Assembly: GCF_023343835.1 (NCBI RefSeq)
Contig: NC_064447.1
Span: forward strand, 12,119,501-12,183,500
Length of the DNA stretch: 64,000 nucleotides
Reading direction: 5' to 3'
From: Lagopus muta
Lineage: Eukaryota > Chordata > Aves > Galliformes > Phasianidae
In this document: one piece after another, positions 63,101 through 64,000 of the stretch
Layout of the letters: each line of letters begins with the position of its first letter
Numbering within the stretch: position 1 is the stretch's first letter
The notes under the pieces: generated by a model
What the model saw: the letters and a program-made list of their open reading frames with translations, nothing else
What the model was told of the DNA's origin: nothing
Databases searched by the model: none
Translations under genes and position numbers: made by a program

Positions 63101-63642
63101 AGCACAAAGGGAAAAAATGACCAGAAGCCACATGCTTAAGTACATACTTAGCACCAACAAACAGTATTCCTCAAACTCTGACTATGCATTTTCACTCACG
63201 TCTTCCTGAATCACTTACAGTGTACAAATGGTGTACATATAATGTACTAATAAGCATCACGGACAGCTTAAATTAAAAGAAAAGGAAGACAGACTTAAAG
63301 GAAGTTAACTCCACATTTGTTTTACCTATGCAGCTAAGCCTAATTCTAAAGGACAATTTTACTGCTCACTTTCTAAAGGAAGAAAAGAGAAAAAGTATTT
63401 CAGCAGGAGAAGATTTGCTTTTTTTTTTTTTTTTAAACTACAAGCCTGAAGTGTTACAAAAAGAATACGAGTGACAGTGTATCTGCAATGCACAGCACTT
63501 CCATGACACTCACTGCTCTGTCCTCAATTTGAACAGGCTCCTTGATATCATTCCAAAAAATGGAGGTCCGGTCTCCTGACTCAAAGATCACACTGTACTG
63601 ATCTCTACAATCAGGATCTTCCAACCAGTAACGAAGATTCCC
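54036..63642 (-). CDS. EIF3B: eukaryotic translation initiation factor 3 subunit B, 3' part of the gene (14 coding exons)
   Basis: Fourteen exons join in frame to 1575 bases (524 residues plus TAA), very close to the C-terminal two-thirds of human eIF3b. eIF3b is the central scaffold of the eIF3 complex. It binds eIF3a, eIF3i and eIF3g and helps recruit mRNA to the 40S subunit in the cytosol. In order the exons give the WD-type beta-propeller (words such as [57 protein letters not shown] and [20 protein letters not shown]), a Lys-rich helix ([19 protein letters not shown]), and the acidic eIF3i/g-binding C-terminus with [10 protein letters not shown]. The N-terminal RRM lies beyond 64000. All junctions fit GT-AG and the phases agree. 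The terminal residues ([12 protein letters not shown]) differ from human, as expected at this variable end. Confidence 0.97.
54280..54354 (+). mobile_element. CR1 LINE 3' end inside an EIF3B intron
   Basis: GGTGTTCCTGCTCCAGCAGG, GGGATTGGACTAGATGATTT and GTCCCTTCCAATCC end in ATTCTATG. It is the sense 3' end of CR1, antisense to EIF3B. Confidence 0.85.
54711..54819 (-). CDS. EIF3B: EIF3B coding exon
   Basis: Acceptor GCCTCTGTAG, donor GTGAGC. Encodes [20 protein letters not shown] to ERLELRG, a charged helical segment. Confidence 0.95.
55265..55342 (-). CDS. EIF3B: EIF3B coding exon
   Basis: Acceptor GTTTTACAG, donor GTAAGA. Encodes [20 protein letters not shown] followed by QSKASK. Confidence 0.95.
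55803..55826. repeat. (AC)n microsatellite in an EIF3B intron
   Basis: About twelve AC units next to a short TATATA tract, 39 bases downstream (minus-strand sense) of an EIF3B donor. Confidence 0.9.
55865..55990 (-). CDS. EIF3B: EIF3B coding exon
   Basis: Acceptor CTCTTGCAG, donor GTAGCA. Encodes [20 protein letters not shown] to LLSEDQIK. Confidence 0.95.
56640..56778 (-). CDS. EIF3B: EIF3B coding exon
   Basis: Acceptor CTTTGCAG, donor GTACCA. Encodes [20 protein letters not shown] to SVSWWSHK. Confidence 0.95.
57772..57850 (-). CDS. EIF3B: EIF3B coding exon
   Basis: Acceptor TTTCCAG, donor GTGGGC. Encodes [20 protein letters not shown] followed by LAGLR. Confidence 0.95.
58329..58451 (-). 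CDS. EIF3B: EIF3B coding exon
   Basis: The acceptor is preceded by 24 uninterrupted T on the minus strand; the donor is GTAAGT. Encodes [20 protein letters not shown] to NNGKIELI. Confidence 0.95.
58455..58478. repeat. A24 run next to an EIF3B acceptor
   Basis: Twenty-four A on the plus strand read as an uninterrupted T24 polypyrimidine tract ending in CAG on the EIF3B strand. Confidence 0.9.
58960..59032 (-). CDS. EIF3B: EIF3B coding exon
   Basis: Acceptor GGCCCTTGCAG, donor GTAATT. Encodes [20 protein letters not shown] followed by VEMK. Confidence 0.95.
59603..59813 (-). CDS. EIF3B: EIF3B coding exon
   Basis: Acceptor TTCCTGTAG, donor GTGGGT. This is the longest exon here (211 bases), with [20 protein letters not shown] to VDRTPKGTQ. 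Confidence 0.95.
59814..60577 (-). other. EIF3B introns longer than 300 bases
   Basis: This one, and those at 54140-54710, 54820-55264, 55343-55864, 55991-56639, 56779-57771, 57851-58328, 58452-58959, 59033-59602, 60625-61166, 61460-62336 and 62495-63513, hold only the simple repeats and the CR1 piece listed separately. I found no snoRNA-like C/D or H/ACA box pair with confidence. Confidence 0.5.
60578..60624 (-). CDS. EIF3B: EIF3B coding micro-exon (47 bases)
   Basis: Acceptor CTTCTTTTAG, donor GTGAGT. Encodes [15 protein letters not shown], identical in pattern to the human segment. Confidence 0.93.
61167..61233 (-). CDS. EIF3B: EIF3B coding exon
   Basis: Acceptor TTTTCTTAG, donor GTAAGT. 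Encodes [20 protein letters not shown] followed by TP. Confidence 0.95.
61328..61459 (-). CDS. EIF3B: EIF3B coding exon
   Basis: Acceptor CCTTTGTAG, donor GTAGGT. Encodes [20 protein letters not shown] to SAHWPIFK. Confidence 0.95.
62337..62494 (-). CDS. EIF3B: EIF3B coding exon
   Basis: Acceptor TTTTTTGCAG, donor GTATGG. Encodes [20 protein letters not shown] and on to LIDFSPCER, a propeller blade pair. Confidence 0.95.
63514..63642 (-). CDS. EIF3B: EIF3B coding exon (first visible)
   Basis: Acceptor TTTTTCTTAG, donor GTGAGTG. Phase 0 at both ends. Encodes [20 protein letters not shown] through EPVQIEDRA. Confidence 0.95.
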
Positions 63643-64000
63643 CTAAGAAAAACAAAAGATCATCAGCAAATCACAGACAGGAAGACAAGCAAATTGCTAT
63701 CCATATGGCAGGTGGAAGTTTGTCTCCGCATAGCATGCACCATTGGTGTTCTATCATTCTATCATACCTATCAAATAAGTTACTGAAGTGAAATTACATA
63801 ATCCAGACCCAGTGGTTATTTGAGGCTGTAATGCTACAATGGGATGATAATAGCAGGGTGGCAAAGTCTTTGGCTACAGTGAGAATGAGCCCAAATACAG
63901 CAGCCACCAATGCAGAATTGAAGGAAAAGATCTGCTTTCCTTTGGAATGCCTCAGGTAGGCAACACCTCCAGCAAAAGATATCCTCACCTCCACTGCCAT
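63643..64000 (-). other. EIF3B intron running off the window
   Basis: The exon that should end in ...KDLG is not present, so this is intron to the window edge. A 68-codon frame here resembles no part of eIF3b. Confidence 0.6.

Noticed and set aside
63942-64000. ATGGCAGTGGAG/GTGAGG at the right edge as an EIF3B exon end
   Set aside because: The preceding eIF3b residues should read ...KDLG before GNLRYW. MAVE does not match and the following exon needs phase 0 after Gly.
1-64000. CRISPR arrays, operons, tRNA or rRNA genes
   Set aside because: Nothing with regular spaced repeats, a tRNA cloverleaf or rRNA similarity was seen, and the DNA is vertebrate nuclear sequence.

Overview
ORGANISM. This is vertebrate nuclear DNA, almost certainly from a bird and most likely chicken or a close galliform. 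Genes are split by GT-AG introns, two CpG islands mark promoters, and the interspersed repeats are 3' ends of CR1 LINEs, the dominant bird repeat. The gene set (GRIFIN, CHST12, EIF3B) matches the block on human 7p22 and, from memory, chicken chromosome 14. The window is inverted relative to human, and the relative gene orientations are kept. LAYOUT. (1) 1-1.4 kb, plus strand: the last two coding exons of GRIFIN, a lens galectin. (2) 0.9-11 kb: intergenic, with an old CR1 split by a solo retroviral LTR (360 bp, intact termini, 5-bp target duplication). (3) 11-14.3 kb, plus strand: a CpG island, a 5'UTR intron, and one uninterrupted coding exon for a 442-residue peptide-type class A GPCR with NRY in place of D/ERY. 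I know of no mammalian gene at this position. (4) 14.3-36.9 kb: a long intergenic stretch with CR1 fragments and no convincing gene. (5) 36.98-43.9 kb, minus strand: CHST12 (chondroitin 4-O-sulfotransferase 2), with its whole coding region in the last exon, a 5 kb 5'UTR intron and a CpG-island promoter. (6) 44.2-52.3 kb: intergenic, with homopolymer runs, a G-poor tract and a possible retrocopy tail. (7) 52.4-64 kb, minus strand: the last 14 coding exons of EIF3B (524 residues plus stop, all phases consistent). A splice donor 14 bases after the stop and an acceptor about 1.45 kb downstream suggest a 3'UTR intron. HOW THE GENES RELATE. They do not form a pathway. GRIFIN is a sugar-binding lens protein, CHST12 a Golgi glycosaminoglycan sulfotransferase, EIF3B a translation-initiation scaffold, and the GPCR a surface receptor. 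Both the GPCR and CHST12 carry a short upstream ORF just before the main start, which suggests translational control. The best candidate for something little described is the GPCR. The second is the palindrome-rich LTR.
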